A DNA stretch of 64,000 nt. Origin: Planctomycetota bacterium (GTDB lineage Bacteria > Planctomycetota > Planctomycetia > Pirellulales > Pirellulaceae). The notes beneath the pieces are model-generated. The model was not told the DNA's origin and did not search any database. It saw nothing but the letters and a program-made list of their open reading frames with translations. Within the stretch, counting starts at the first letter, position 1. Each line of letters begins with the position of its first letter. Both the position numbers and the translations under genes were made by a program. Positions 52,229 to 61,819 of the stretch are shown here, in pieces. The stretch lies in NCBI GenBank assembly GCA_963204915.1, contig CAUJHS010000102.1, positions 40,127-104,126 on the forward strand, read 5' to 3'.

Positions 52229-54526
52229 TCATTCTTCGGCAGGAGGTTCAGGCCATTCCAGATGCTTATGTAGAAAGCGGAATGTTCCCTTACCGTTGAT
52301 CGTATGAGGGCCTACGAACCACTCTAACTCGCATCGCTCACCGATGCCAAGCCGAGCGTTGTACAGGTTTCGGACCTTGGCAAACTCATACGCCACGGTT
52401 TCATCTGGCGCTACCCCGTCAAAGTGTCCGCGTTCGACCATGAAGGGCCGGGGGCAAATCAACGCCGCCATCTCGGCGTAATTGAATGTGCTTCCTAGGT
52501 CGAATTCGAAAATCTCATACTCGCCCGTCCACACATAGCTGTGCGGCGCACGGCTCGAGGCGTTCTTCCAGACCCACTCATTGAAATCCGCCGAACATAT
52601 GGAAAGTCGGTACTCCGGAACGAGCGGCGGAATGCGCATAGCGCTCTTTCCGCCGTAAGATAGCCCGTAAAATCCAATACGTTGCGGATCGACCACATCC
52701 AGCGAAGATAGCCAAGCAACGATTTGCTGATGCTGAGGCACGATCACCGAGAATAAGGTCTTCTTAATGGGATTGCTCTTTCGCTGAAGCGTGCGAAAAC
52801 GGTCTTGGAATATATAAAGATTTTGTGGGGCAAACGTTATAAAGCCGCGTTCTGCGAGCTTTGATGCAAAGTCGTGATATGCCGCATGGTCGCCTGTAAC
52901 AATGTCCTGTGGCCTTCCTTCCAATCCATGCTGACAAACAACCACGGGCCGACGTTCTCCTGGGGAAATATCTTTGGGTATGCAAAGGATCCCATATGCG
53001 AAAACATCAGGGAAAACGTCCAACACGACTTCGTAGCCGGTCCATTTGACTTCATCGTACGATTTTCGCGAACGTGCATTGAAGGGCAACTTGTCGTATT
53101 CGAAATGTCCAATCGTCTCGTTACGGAAGTAATCGCGATACCATTCGACCGATTCCTTATATTTTTCTAAGGAACTCGTATCGAGTTTCTTCATAAACTT
53201 AGTGCGAACATAGGGGCTCTCTAGCAAGAGTGCTTGATTATGGCGGTCAATTTCTCGCATCTGGCGGGCATGACGCTCCTCTGTGTCTCGCTTAAGGAGA
53301 TACTGCGGTTTCTCGCCAAGCTTCGATAATTGCGCGCCCACTCCAAGATGGTGGAGAAACGCATTCATCGACGCGGGCGTCGCAAAGTCGCCTTGCCCCG
53401 AGTCGCTCGTGACCAACTCGATGCATTTGTCCGGGTTGAGTATCGTGGGAATGAGCGCTCGCGCGCGGGCAACCTCCGTTTGCACATCAACAAGCCTTGG
53501 AGTCGCCAACCGTGCGGGCGCGCCGCCTTCGCTCGGAAGATTGAGTTCGGGCCCTCGAGCCGCTTCGATCACGAGGGCTCGGGGAGCGACCATCGACGCC
53601 AATTCCGCATCGCCAAACTGTTCGAGCAGTCCGTAGATGTTTCGATCGATCGGTTCCTGCCAAACATTTTGCCGTGTGTCGAAGTAACCGCTCACTAAGG
53701 CGGCATCAATGCGTGGGTCCAGCGCCGTAGCATAAAGCGAGAGCAAGCCGCCTTCCCCCCAACCGATAACGCCAATCTTTGCGTCGCGGGCGCCCGCGTC
53801 ATTGGTAAACCAGTCGACGCCCGCCAGGATTTTTTGCAGTTCATAGCCAATCAGATGTCGCCCAAGTTCGAATGCCGGCCGATAAAGGTACTCGCGACTC
53901 GTCAGATTGGCTCGGCCGTTTCGCTTCTCGAGTTTTCGGTCAATCAACATTGGCGCCAAAACACGGCATCCGCTTTCAGCCAGGCGACGTGCATATTGCG
54001 ACGATGGCGGTATCCCTTCAATTAAACCGGCAATCGCCTCTGGAGTTAAATCAGCATCGGGTATGGCAATCACATCAGCCACGGGCTCACGATTAACGGG
54101 CGTCAACAGCAAGCCTTCGCCGTGAATATCGCCAATGACCGGCCAACGCACTGCGAATACTTTGTAACCTGCGCCTTGGCCAACCATGGCCGGCTGTGAC
54201 GTCGTGCCAAGTAGCTCTAAGGCGTCAAACGAAACCCGCCCATCACGAACTCCGGTGATGTGAGCAAGCCGTTGTCGGTTCGGTTCGAGAGATTGCTGGT
54301 ATGCTGCGTCAGAGGAGTGATCGCGGCGCCAGTGCCGTGCGCGACGATCGATCGATTTCTCCAACTCTGTCAATAGAAACCGATCCACCCCCTCTACTAA
54401 GCGAGAGGCGATGTCTCCCTCCCAAGTAAGCGGAGCCGTGCCAGGATAGGCAACCCCTTCGGCCCCCAAAGAAATCTGATACGCGTTGAATAGCGTCAGA
54501 GCGATGCTACATAAGAGAACACGCAT
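52229..54526 (-). CDS. Tandem alpha/beta-hydrolase, acetyl-xylan-esterase-like
   Basis: A 765-residue exported protein (signal ~1-22). It has two alpha/beta-hydrolase domains. In the first (~residues 100-420) the nucleophile elbow reads GWGEGG, lacking the serine. In the second (~470-755) it reads GLSYGG with an intact serine, in GFYGLSYGGKSAMR. PVVVCQHGLEGRPQD provides the oxyanion strand and HFDGVAPDE the acid region. The second domain fits the abhydrolase/dienelactone group that includes acetyl-xylan esterases. ATG 54526 is preferred over 54583. It converges on the fusion gene with 16 bases between. Confidence 0.78.
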   Translation of the reverse strand: MRVLLCSIALTLFNAYQISLGAEGVAYPGTAPLTWEGDIASRLVEGVDRFLLTELEKSIDRRARHWRRDHSSDAAYQQSLEPNRQRLAHITGVRDGRVSFDALELLGTTSQPAMVGQGAGYKVFAVRWPVIGDIHGEGLLLTPVNREPVADVIAIPDADLTPEAIAGLIEGIPPSSQYARRLAESGCRVLAPMLIDRKLEKRNGRANLTSREYLYRPAFELGRHLIGYELQKILAGVDWFTNDAGARDAKIGVIGWGEGGLLSLYATALDPRIDAALVSGYFDTRQNVWQEPIDRNIYGLLEQFGDAELASMVAPRALVIEAARGPELNLPSEGGAPARLATPRLVDVQTEVARARALIPTILNPDKCIELVTSDSGQGDFATPASMNAFLHHLGVGAQLSKLGEKPQYLLKRDTEERHARQMREIDRHNQALLLESPYVRTKFMKKLDTSSLEKYKESVEWYRDYFRNETIGHFEYDKLPFNARSRKSYDEVKWTGYEVVLDVFPDVFAYGILCIPKDISPGERRPVVVCQHGLEGRPQDIVTGDHAAYHDFASKLAERGFITFAPQNLYIFQDRFRTLQRKSNPIKKTLFSVIVPQHQQIVAWLSSLDVVDPQRIGFYGLSYGGKSAMRIPPLVPEYRLSICSADFNEWVWKNASSRAPHSYVWTGEYEIFEFDLGSTFNYAEMAALICPRPFMVERGHFDGVAPDETVAYEFAKVRNLYNARLGIGERCELEWFVGPHTINGKGTFRFLHKHLEWPEPPAEE

Positions 54527-54658
54527 AGCCAGTGCTTTGAAAAGAGGGCCCAGGTCAAAACTGCAACACGCCGTTGCCATCAATAGGGGAAGGCTCGAAA
54601 GCTCATCTCGTCCGATGGTAGCTAGCGGTTATGATCATGGGCCTTGCCGGCATGCATG

Positions 54659-56128
54659 TCAATCCTCGTCAGCGTCATCGGTACCGCTGACGACGTGACT
54701 GATCGAGATATCCAATGACCGCAACTTGTTCCGTAAACTACTGCGTGAGATTCCCAAGATGCGAGCTGCTTGCGATTGATTTCCCTGGGTATGATTCAAC
54801 ACGCGCGTGAGCAGGATGCGCTCCATGACTTCCAAGGTCTCGTTGTACAAATTGATCGAGTCCTCTCTCATCCGCATCTCGACGAACGCTTCAAGGTCAT
54901 CGCCTCCGCCGCCACTGGCCGCTTCGCGCGGGGCGGGAGCCGCGGGCGACACGGGACGGCCCTCTAACGCGGGCAAAAACTCAGGAGCAATCACGGGCCC
55001 CGTCGATTGCAATACGGCCTGGCGAACGACATTTTCCAGCTCGCGTACATTGCCTGGCCAAGAGTAAGCGCGGAGTATGTCCATTGCCTCGGGCGCAACG
55101 CCCGTGACGGGTTTATCCAATTGGCGACTGAAGCGAGCCAGTAACGAAGGAATCAAGAGTTCGATATCGTCGCCACGGTCGCGCAAGGGCGGAAGATGAA
55201 TGAGAAAACCGCGCAGGCGGTAATATAGATCCTCCCGAAACTCGCCGTCCTGGACCATTGCCTTCAAATCACGATTTGTTGCGGCAATGATCCGGACGTC
55301 CACTTTGATCGTGTCTCGCCCGCCGACGCGTTCAAACGTCTGTTGCTGCAATAGCCGTAACATTTTGGCTTGCAACAAGGCGGGCATATCGCCGATTTCA
55401 TCCAGAAAAATGGTTCCGCCCGAACATTGCTCGAACTTGCCGATGCGGCGGCGGTCCGCGCCGGTAAAGGCGCCTTTTTCGTGTCCAAAGAGTTCGCTCT
55501 CTAACAACGCTTCGGGAATGGCCGCACAATTCACTGCGAGAAACGGCCCGTCTTTGCGGCGGCTGTAATGATAAATCGCACGGGCGACCAGCTCCTTGCC
55601 GGTCCCGCTCTCTCCTTGAATCAAAACCGTGACATCCTGCGGGGCGACACGGCCGATAGCTTTGTAGACCTCCTGCATGGCCGGGCTTTTGCCCAGGATT
55701 GTTTCTCCAGATACCTCTTGCGGACGTTCTTCACCGACCGCAACAGGGCGGCTCATCAAACGGCGTGTTTCCAAGGCCTTGCAAAGTACTTCGCGCAATT
55801 GAACCAGGTTCAAGGGCTTGACGAGATAGTCGTACGCACCTTTGGTCATGGCCTGTATTGCGGTTTCACTCTTACTGTCGGCCGTAATGAAAATGACAGG
55901 ACGCTTCGGATCTTGCTCGCGGAATTGCTCAAAGGCGGCCAGCCCTGAAACGTCCGGAAGCATAATGTCGAGAAGCACGGCATCGACAGAGCCGCGCGCG
56001 TCGTGCGCCATCTTGAGTCCTTCTTCAGCCGAACGCGAGGTCAGCACCTGCACATCGCCTTCGGCAAACGCACTTTCGACCATGTGTAGAACGGACCGAT
56101 CATCGTCGACCGCCAAAATCGTAGGCAC
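54659..56128 (-). CDS. NtrC-family sigma-54-dependent response regulator
   Basis: A 489-residue activator. The receiver domain (1-120) has the phosphorylated Asp D54 in VLLDIMLP. The AAA+ domain (~145-380) has Walker A GESGTGKE, an intact GAFTGA loop for sigma-54 contact and RIGKFEQCSGGTIFLDEIGD for Walker B. A Fis-type helix-turn-helix ends it (NQSQAARILGISRSSLRNKL). It needs RpoN. The start is GTG at 56128 with a GGGAGGG site. No kinase is adjacent, so it is an orphan; it could be served by the hybrid kinase at 43932. Confidence 0.93.
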   Translation of the reverse strand: MPTILAVDDDRSVLHMVESAFAEGDVQVLTSRSAEEGLKMAHDARGSVDAVLLDIMLPDVSGLAAFEQFREQDPKRPVIFITADSKSETAIQAMTKGAYDYLVKPLNLVQLREVLCKALETRRLMSRPVAVGEERPQEVSGETILGKSPAMQEVYKAIGRVAPQDVTVLIQGESGTGKELVARAIYHYSRRKDGPFLAVNCAAIPEALLESELFGHEKGAFTGADRRRIGKFEQCSGGTIFLDEIGDMPALLQAKMLRLLQQQTFERVGGRDTIKVDVRIIAATNRDLKAMVQDGEFREDLYYRLRGFLIHLPPLRDRGDDIELLIPSLLARFSRQLDKPVTGVAPEAMDILRAYSWPGNVRELENVVRQAVLQSTGPVIAPEFLPALEGRPVSPAAPAPREAASGGGGDDLEAFVEMRMREDSINLYNETLEVMERILLTRVLNHTQGNQSQAARILGISRSSLRNKLRSLDISISHVVSGTDDADED

Positions 56129-56285
56129 GCAGCCCTCCCGGATTGAAAAGCAGATAATCTTCGCTTCGCCTTAAAGCCAACACGAACGATGCGCCGCGCG
56201 GTATGATCGCATTCGATCGCACATTCTTTGCGTTCGACCGGTTAAACCGGCGTTCTGCTATTGTCGCGACTGAATCTCGCTTTGG

Positions 56286-58124
56286 CTAGTCGCTACTAGG
56301 GGGTTCCGACGACGTTTCAAGCAATTCTTGGAAAGATCGTCGGTCGACGCCGTCCGGAAGGCGGCTGGTATCCTCGTTTTGCACCCACAGGTGTTCGCTG
56401 TGAAACCAGGCGCCATTGTTAGAGCCTTGCCGAACAATCATCGGAATGCGAGCATCGACCTGTCGCGCCGCCGAGAACACGACGTTTGACCACCCCGTCT
56501 CCAAGGAGTGGAACCGGTGTAGCGAATTGTGGGTCTCGTTCGAGTAAAGAATGTCGTCGTCCCCGTCCTTGTCGATATCGAGGAAACGCATTCCCGCGTC
56601 CTGGCCATGAGCGTCGACAAGTGCTGTCTCGTGGGGTAAGCCAAAAGGTAGTTTGCGCCAATGGCGCTGGTCAGCATCCCAGGCGTAGATGTGGGATTCC
56701 TTGGACGCTGGATTCGTGTAAATCAACTCGCAACTTCCATTTCTATCAATATCATGAAGTCGACAAACGTACGACGGTTGCGCTGGCAATTGTCGTAGCA
56801 AATCGGAATTTCCCCCTTCTTGTACCAACCGCGAGTCGGAAACCCAGGCGCCATCTTCGAACCGCCAGCCCTCGCAATTACCGTTTAAGCGGAGCATTAT
56901 GACATGTTTCCCTTCGAGGATCCCGAAACATACATCCAAAGGATGCGACGGCGAAACGAGTGAATTTGGCAAGTCGCAGGTCTGCCAACGCTTTTCTGTA
57001 GGCAACCAAAGCCGCAATTGACGGCTTCCTTGAAATCGAGAAATCACATCGATAATGCCGTCGCCATTGACATCCAACAGTCGCGGCTTATTGCTTTCTC
57101 CCAATGAATTGCGCAAGGGCTCGCCAAGGAAATGACTCTCGATTCGTTGTAAAGCCTCACGAAACGTGAGGAATTTGACTGTGCCCGCGTGTTTTTTCTC
57201 GGCATGGTCAATCAGTTCCACGACCTGATCGTTACGAATCCAGCCGTGCGGATGAAACACGAGATTAAATACGCCTTGTTTGACAACTACCGCGTCGAGT
57301 GCGGTTTTGAGGTCCTCCACGGTTTTCGGATTGTTGGGTTGATGTAAGTTTTGCGCTTCCCAATCACTAGGAACAATGCAGGGAAACTCCCAGCAATGGT
57401 CGCCAATGAGATAGGGATACGGGTAGTCTTCGATCGTATTGACAAAGGACGGAAATGGAATGTATTTCCGGAATCGTTCAGCTCCATTAGCGTCGAACAC
57501 GAGTTCGCGCGGCAGGCTAGCGTCCTTGGGGGTGAGCACGCAAAACACCGAACTATCGAGGGAAAGAAAATTCCCCGCGGCCGTTTTTCGGTTAAAGATT
57601 TCAGTCCAGAAGCGAGGGCTGGGAGTATTGCGAGAGTCGCAACACGGCATGCGAAAGGCGACTGGAGTGTTCCCGGGAATCTGACACATCAAGTCGACGC
57701 ATCGTTCGTAGGTACTCTTGGCCTTATCGAAGTCTCCGCCCTGCAATAAAGGACAAGGGTGGTCAACGGTATGGCACTCGATCGAAAGCCCTTCTTTGAG
57801 CCACTTCGCCAGAAGCTCATCCTGCGGATCAACGCTGCACGTCATAATGCTGACGGGCGCCCTACCGTCGATTTGCTTAAGTCGATCGAGAATAGGGCGT
57901 AAGTAGGTTTCGTATCGCGCGGGGTCGCGCATATCGTCAATGGCCAGTACGACGACGGCTTCGACCCGATCATCGCCAACCCATTGTGGCGTGGTGAGCT
58001 TGGCAAACTCGCGATGCACGTAATAGGGATCGCAGAATGCGTCTAAGTAAGCAAAGCGGTTCCCGTCGTCGGCCCGAAGCGACGTTCCCACGATTAAAAG
58101 CAGGACACAGGCGCACCAACGCAT
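56286..58124 (-). CDS. Exported polysaccharide deacetylase-like protein with VCBS repeats
   Basis: A 612-residue protein with a signal peptide (~1-18). Residues ~50-320 resemble a NodB/polysaccharide deacetylase barrel: AIDDMR for the Asp motif, HTVDHPCPL for the metal His pair, FRMPCCDSRNTPSP for the R-x-P motif. Residues ~345-590 contain FG-GAP/VCBS calcium-binding repeats (LLDVNGDGIIDVI, LHDIDRNGSCEL, FLDIDKDGDDDIL). It probably deacetylates or binds a glycan at the surface. ATG 58124 follows a GAGGAGAG site; a GTG at 58139 is in frame. Confidence 0.75.
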   Translation of the reverse strand: MRWCACVLLLIVGTSLRADDGNRFAYLDAFCDPYYVHREFAKLTTPQWVGDDRVEAVVVLAIDDMRDPARYETYLRPILDRLKQIDGRAPVSIMTCSVDPQDELLAKWLKEGLSIECHTVDHPCPLLQGGDFDKAKSTYERCVDLMCQIPGNTPVAFRMPCCDSRNTPSPRFWTEIFNRKTAAGNFLSLDSSVFCVLTPKDASLPRELVFDANGAERFRKYIPFPSFVNTIEDYPYPYLIGDHCWEFPCIVPSDWEAQNLHQPNNPKTVEDLKTALDAVVVKQGVFNLVFHPHGWIRNDQVVELIDHAEKKHAGTVKFLTFREALQRIESHFLGEPLRNSLGESNKPRLLDVNGDGIIDVISRFQGSRQLRLWLPTEKRWQTCDLPNSLVSPSHPLDVCFGILEGKHVIMLRLNGNCEGWRFEDGAWVSDSRLVQEGGNSDLLRQLPAQPSYVCRLHDIDRNGSCELIYTNPASKESHIYAWDADQRHWRKLPFGLPHETALVDAHGQDAGMRFLDIDKDGDDDILYSNETHNSLHRFHSLETGWSNVVFSAARQVDARIPMIVRQGSNNGAWFHSEHLWVQNEDTSRLPDGVDRRSFQELLETSSEPPSSD

Positions 58125-58198
58125 AGTGACTCTCCTCACAATGTTCTTCTTGGCTCTTTAGTGTAGACTGCTTCGACGAGAAAACTATCCCTGGGGAA

Positions 58199-59098
58199 AT
58201 GGTTGCCATGAGATACTTGACTACTGTTGCGGTCTTGTTCGCCTTGTTCGAGATTAGTCTTGTGTCGCAGGCGGAAGACGCTGTAATCCGTTTTAATGTT
58301 TGGCCTGACCAAGCTCCCGGAGAGCAGGGGAATATTGGCGACGAGAAAACGTTGCCCCAGGAGGGACCGCGAACCGTGACGCGCGTCACCAATGTCACCC
58401 GTCCTGAGATCCTTGTGTTCCTCGCTCCCAAGGAAACGAACACGGGCGCGGCGGTCGTTGTTTGCCCCGGAGGCGGGTATCACATTCTAGCAATGGACTT
58501 GGAAGGCGAAGAAGTAGCGCGGTGGCTAAACGGTGTGGGCGTTAATGCCGTCGTGCTCAAGTATCGGGTTCCGCGGCGACCTGACCATCCTAAACATTTG
58601 GCTCCTCTCCAAGACGCACAGCGAGCGATGAGCCTGGTTCGGAGTCGTGCTGCCGAATGGGAAATCGATCCCGAGAAGATAGGCATTTTGGGTTTTTCCG
58701 CTGGCGGTCATCTCGCGGCGGCGACCGCCACGAACTTCAGCAAGCGCGCATATGACCCCGTTGACGACACCGACAACGTTAGCTGCCGTCCTAACTTTGT
58801 TGTGCTCATTTATCCCGCGTATCTGACGACCGAAAGCAATCCGCTACAATTGGCGTCCGAAATTCGCGTTGGTAAAGACACGCCTCCGGTCTTTTTCGTG
58901 CATGCGGGCGATGATCGCATCAGTTCCGAAAATAGCGTCGCAATGTACGCCGCGCTAAAGAAAGCCGGGGTGGCCAGCGAACTTCACGTTTATACCCGAG
59001 GAGGGCACGGCTTCGGATTGCGTCCGTCAGAACACCCGGTTTCTACTTGGCCGGCGCGGTGTGAGGAATGGTTAAAGAGTCAAGAAATCCTCAGGTAA
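58199..59098 (+). CDS. Exported alpha/beta-hydrolase esterase
   Basis: A 299-residue protein with a signal peptide (to SQAE). The hydrolase domain has the oxyanion motif CPGGGYHILAMDLEG, the nucleophile elbow GFSAGGH (Ser near 169), the acid in HAGDDRISSENS and the His in GGHGFGL. It resembles planctomycete acetyl-esterase/xylanase-linked enzymes of the AXE group. The ATG at 58199 and the one at 58208 are both possible. It is divergent from the deacetylase-like gene; both may deacylate the same sort of glycan. Confidence 0.83.
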   Translation: MVAMRYLTTVAVLFALFEISLVSQAEDAVIRFNVWPDQAPGEQGNIGDEKTLPQEGPRTVTRVTNVTRPEILVFLAPKETNTGAAVVVCPGGGYHILAMDLEGEEVARWLNGVGVNAVVLKYRVPRRPDHPKHLAPLQDAQRAMSLVRSRAAEWEIDPEKIGILGFSAGGHLAAATATNFSKRAYDPVDDTDNVSCRPNFVVLIYPAYLTTESNPLQLASEIRVGKDTPPVFFVHAGDDRISSENSVAMYAALKKAGVASELHVYTRGGHGFGLRPSEHPVSTWPARCEEWLKSQEILR

Positions 59099-59392
59099 AA
59101 GAAACTCAGTAGCAATTGCAACAAGATGTCAACATGCATTTTGTGTCACCTCACAAGGATTTCGATTTTCCTCGATTGCTATTCGCGGTCGCGTATCGGG
59201 CCAGCGTATGCGATGTAAGTTGTTTTTTGACAATAGCTTAAGATCATCTGGCTCGCTCTCTGTGATCGCAGTTCGCGATGGCGGTAGGAGCCATTACACG
59301 AATTTCCGCGGAATGCCCATTTTCTTTTTGGTTTGGCACGTAAAATTTAGCGATCGAACGTTCCTTTCCTTCCCTTTTCGGAGTTCCGCCCG

Positions 59393-59587
59393 ATGCTGGT
59401 TCTTTCCCGCAAACGCGACCAGCAAGTCATCATTGGCGACGGCATCGTGATTACCGTGGTGGAGATCCGCGGCGATAAGGTTCGGCTCGGGATCGAGGCG
59501 CCAGCCGAGGTCTCGGTACACCGTAAAGAGGTGTACGAAGCGATCAAGTCGACCGAGCGAGATCAACGCAGTTCTCTCCAGGACTAG
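59393..59587 (+). CDS. csrA: CsrA carbon-storage regulator
   Basis: A 64-residue RNA-binding dimer protein, beginning MLVLSRKRDQQVIIGDGIVI, with the RNA contact region VRLGIEAPAEVSVHRKEV. It binds GGA-containing hairpins in mRNA leaders and controls translation. A GGAG site lies 8-9 bases upstream. It is alone on the plus strand, with ~290 bases upstream in which no other gene is supported. The window shows no obvious CsrA target or FliW gene. Confidence 0.95.
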   Translation: MLVLSRKRDQQVIIGDGIVITVVEIRGDKVRLGIEAPAEVSVHRKEVYEAIKSTERDQRSSLQD

Positions 59588-59644
59588 TTCATTGCGAACT
59601 TGTTTTGGGCACGGAATCTTACAAGCCACGCCCGATGGCGCGTG

Positions 59645-61819
59645 TTATCCCATCGCTTGCTTGCGCGAAAGCGCGATGCGGCTGCGCTGAGGGTCAACTT
59701 GCAGCACTTTGACTTGCACGATATCTCCTACAGAGACTACCTGTGTGGGGTCGTCTACAAATCGGCGGTCCAACTCGGAGATGTGGATTAGCCCATCTTG
59801 ATGGACGCCGATGTCTACAAAGGCGCCAAAGTGAGTCACATTCGTGACGACGCCCTCAAGACGCATGCCCGGCTTCAAGTCGGACAGTTCGCTGACTCCT
59901 TCTACAAACTGGGCGACGCGGAATTCGCGGCGCGGATCGCGACCGGGCTTTTCTAGCTCCGCCAAGATATCTCGCACCGTGGGGAGTCCGTTTCTTTCGT
60001 CGACGAACTGCTCAGGCTGAAGTTTTCGCACCGCCTGAACATTTGCGACTAATTCCACGGTCTTCAAGCCGAGCGATTGCGCCATTCGCTCCACGAGCGG
60101 ATAACTTTCCGGGTGGACCCCTGAATTATCCAGCGGCTCCTTTCCATCCCGCACGCGCAAGAATCCAGCACATTGCAGAAAAGCTTTGGCGCCTAAACGA
60201 GGTACTTTGAGCAATCCTTGGCGACTCTGGAATGGACCGTGTTCGTCGCGATATTTACAGATGGCTTCCGCTAACTTCGGACCAAGTCCCGCTACATAAC
60301 TGAGCAGTGACGCGCTCGCGGTGTTTACGTCGACGCCCACCTGATTAACGCACGATTGCACCTCGCGGTCGAGGCATTTCCGCAGTTGAGCCTGATTTAC
60401 GTCGTGTTGGTACTGGCCTACCCCAATCGACTTAGGGTCGATCTTGACTAACTCCGCCAAGGGGTCTTGTAGTCGATGAGCAATGCTGATTGCGCCGCGA
60501 ATAGTCACATCCAAGTCGGGGTATTCCTGTCGGGCGATTTCACTTGCCGAATAGACCGAGGCTCCCGCTTCGCTCACCATGACTTTGACCAACGGCAGCC
60601 GATGTGATTTCAAGACGTCCGCGACAAATGCGTCGGTCTCGCGTGACGCGGTGCCGTTTCCAATGGCGATCAACTCCACACGATGACGCTGAATTAACTC
60701 TAAGAGCGATTGGGCGGCTTCCTCCGTTTTGTTGTGCGGCGGGGTTGGATAGATCGTCTTATGATTCAGGAATTTTCCCGTCGCGTCGACGACAGCCGCT
60801 TTACAGCCGGTGCGAAAACCTGGGTCTAGTCCTAACACAACGCGTTGACCCGCAGGCGGTGCGAGCAAAAGTTCCCGCAGATTCTTCGCAAAAACAATTA
60901 TGGCTTCGTCATCCGCACGTTCCTTCATCTCGGCGAACACGGCCGATTCAATCGAGGGAAACAAGAGCCGCGAATAGCAGTCAACTACGGCCATTTTCAA
61001 ACGACGGTAAAACAACAGTCGGGGATTCGCGAGTAGTCGCGAGGTGAGCATTTCAACGACTCGCTCCTCTTCCACCTCAATGCCGACGTTGAGAAAGCCT
61101 TCGTCCTGGCCGCGTTGCATCGCCAAAAACCGATGTGTTGGTGCCTTCGCCAACGGCTCTCGGTAGTCAAAGTACATTTCAAACTTCGCGGCTTCCTCTC
61201 TCTTTCCACGCTTGACTTGGGAAACGAGCATTCCCCGAGCGATCTGCGAGCGCATCCATGCGCGCGTTTCGGCCTGATCGGCCCATTCCTCAGCCAAAAT
61301 ATCACAAGCGCCATCAAGGGCCGCATCCGAGTTTGCAACTCCGTAATCATCACGCACGAATGGTGCAAGAACGGCATCGGAGTCGCCGGGAGCAGTCACG
61401 GTCATCAACAACTCGGCTAATGGCGCCAGGCCTTTTTCACGAGCAGCGGCCGCGCGGGTTCGGCGTTTAGGTTTGAACGGGAGGTACAGTTCTTCCAAGA
61501 CCTTACGATCGCGGCAGGCGATGATCTGGCGTTTCAAGTTCTCGTCAAGCCGCCCCTGTTCGTCGATGGTTTTGAGGACTGTTGTTTTGCGATCCGCCAG
61601 ATCGCGGAAGTATGTCAGTGCGTCTTCCACCGACGCCAATTCTTGCTCGTCGAGTCCGCCCGTGGCCTCTTTGCGATACCGTGCGATAAAGGGAATGGTA
61701 TTGCCCTCTTCCAAGAGAGCTACGGCCCCTCGGATTTTCTGCTCGGCGAGTCGGCAATGTTCCGCAATGTCGCGAATTGCCTGCTCCAAGATAAAACCGG
61801 GGTAGATCGCTTCCGTCAT
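59645..61819 (-). CDS. tex: Tex-family transcription accessory protein
   Basis: A 724-residue RNA-binding protein. In order: an N-terminal helical part with AEHCRLAEQKIRGAV and IPFIARYRKEATGGLDE, a YqgF-like domain (VVLGLDPGFRTGCKAAVVD), helix-hairpin-helix motifs (VNTASASLLSYVAGLGPKLA), and a C-terminal S1 domain (MRLEGVVTNVTHFGAFVDIGVHQDGLIHISEL). It associates with transcription and RNA handling. ATG 61819 has a GAGGA site and gives the usual length; the frame is open to 61918. Confidence 0.95.
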   Translation of the reverse strand: MTEAIYPGFILEQAIRDIAEHCRLAEQKIRGAVALLEEGNTIPFIARYRKEATGGLDEQELASVEDALTYFRDLADRKTTVLKTIDEQGRLDENLKRQIIACRDRKVLEELYLPFKPKRRTRAAAAREKGLAPLAELLMTVTAPGDSDAVLAPFVRDDYGVANSDAALDGACDILAEEWADQAETRAWMRSQIARGMLVSQVKRGKREEAAKFEMYFDYREPLAKAPTHRFLAMQRGQDEGFLNVGIEVEEERVVEMLTSRLLANPRLLFYRRLKMAVVDCYSRLLFPSIESAVFAEMKERADDEAIIVFAKNLRELLLAPPAGQRVVLGLDPGFRTGCKAAVVDATGKFLNHKTIYPTPPHNKTEEAAQSLLELIQRHRVELIAIGNGTASRETDAFVADVLKSHRLPLVKVMVSEAGASVYSASEIARQEYPDLDVTIRGAISIAHRLQDPLAELVKIDPKSIGVGQYQHDVNQAQLRKCLDREVQSCVNQVGVDVNTASASLLSYVAGLGPKLAEAICKYRDEHGPFQSRQGLLKVPRLGAKAFLQCAGFLRVRDGKEPLDNSGVHPESYPLVERMAQSLGLKTVELVANVQAVRKLQPEQFVDERNGLPTVRDILAELEKPGRDPRREFRVAQFVEGVSELSDLKPGMRLEGVVTNVTHFGAFVDIGVHQDGLIHISELDRRFVDDPTQVVSVGDIVQVKVLQVDPQRSRIALSRKQAMG

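Noticed and set aside
59099..59392. Possible small gene upstream of csrA
   Set aside because: Open frames here run through the csrA ribosome-binding site and show no protein-like composition. It is better explained as leader and promoter.
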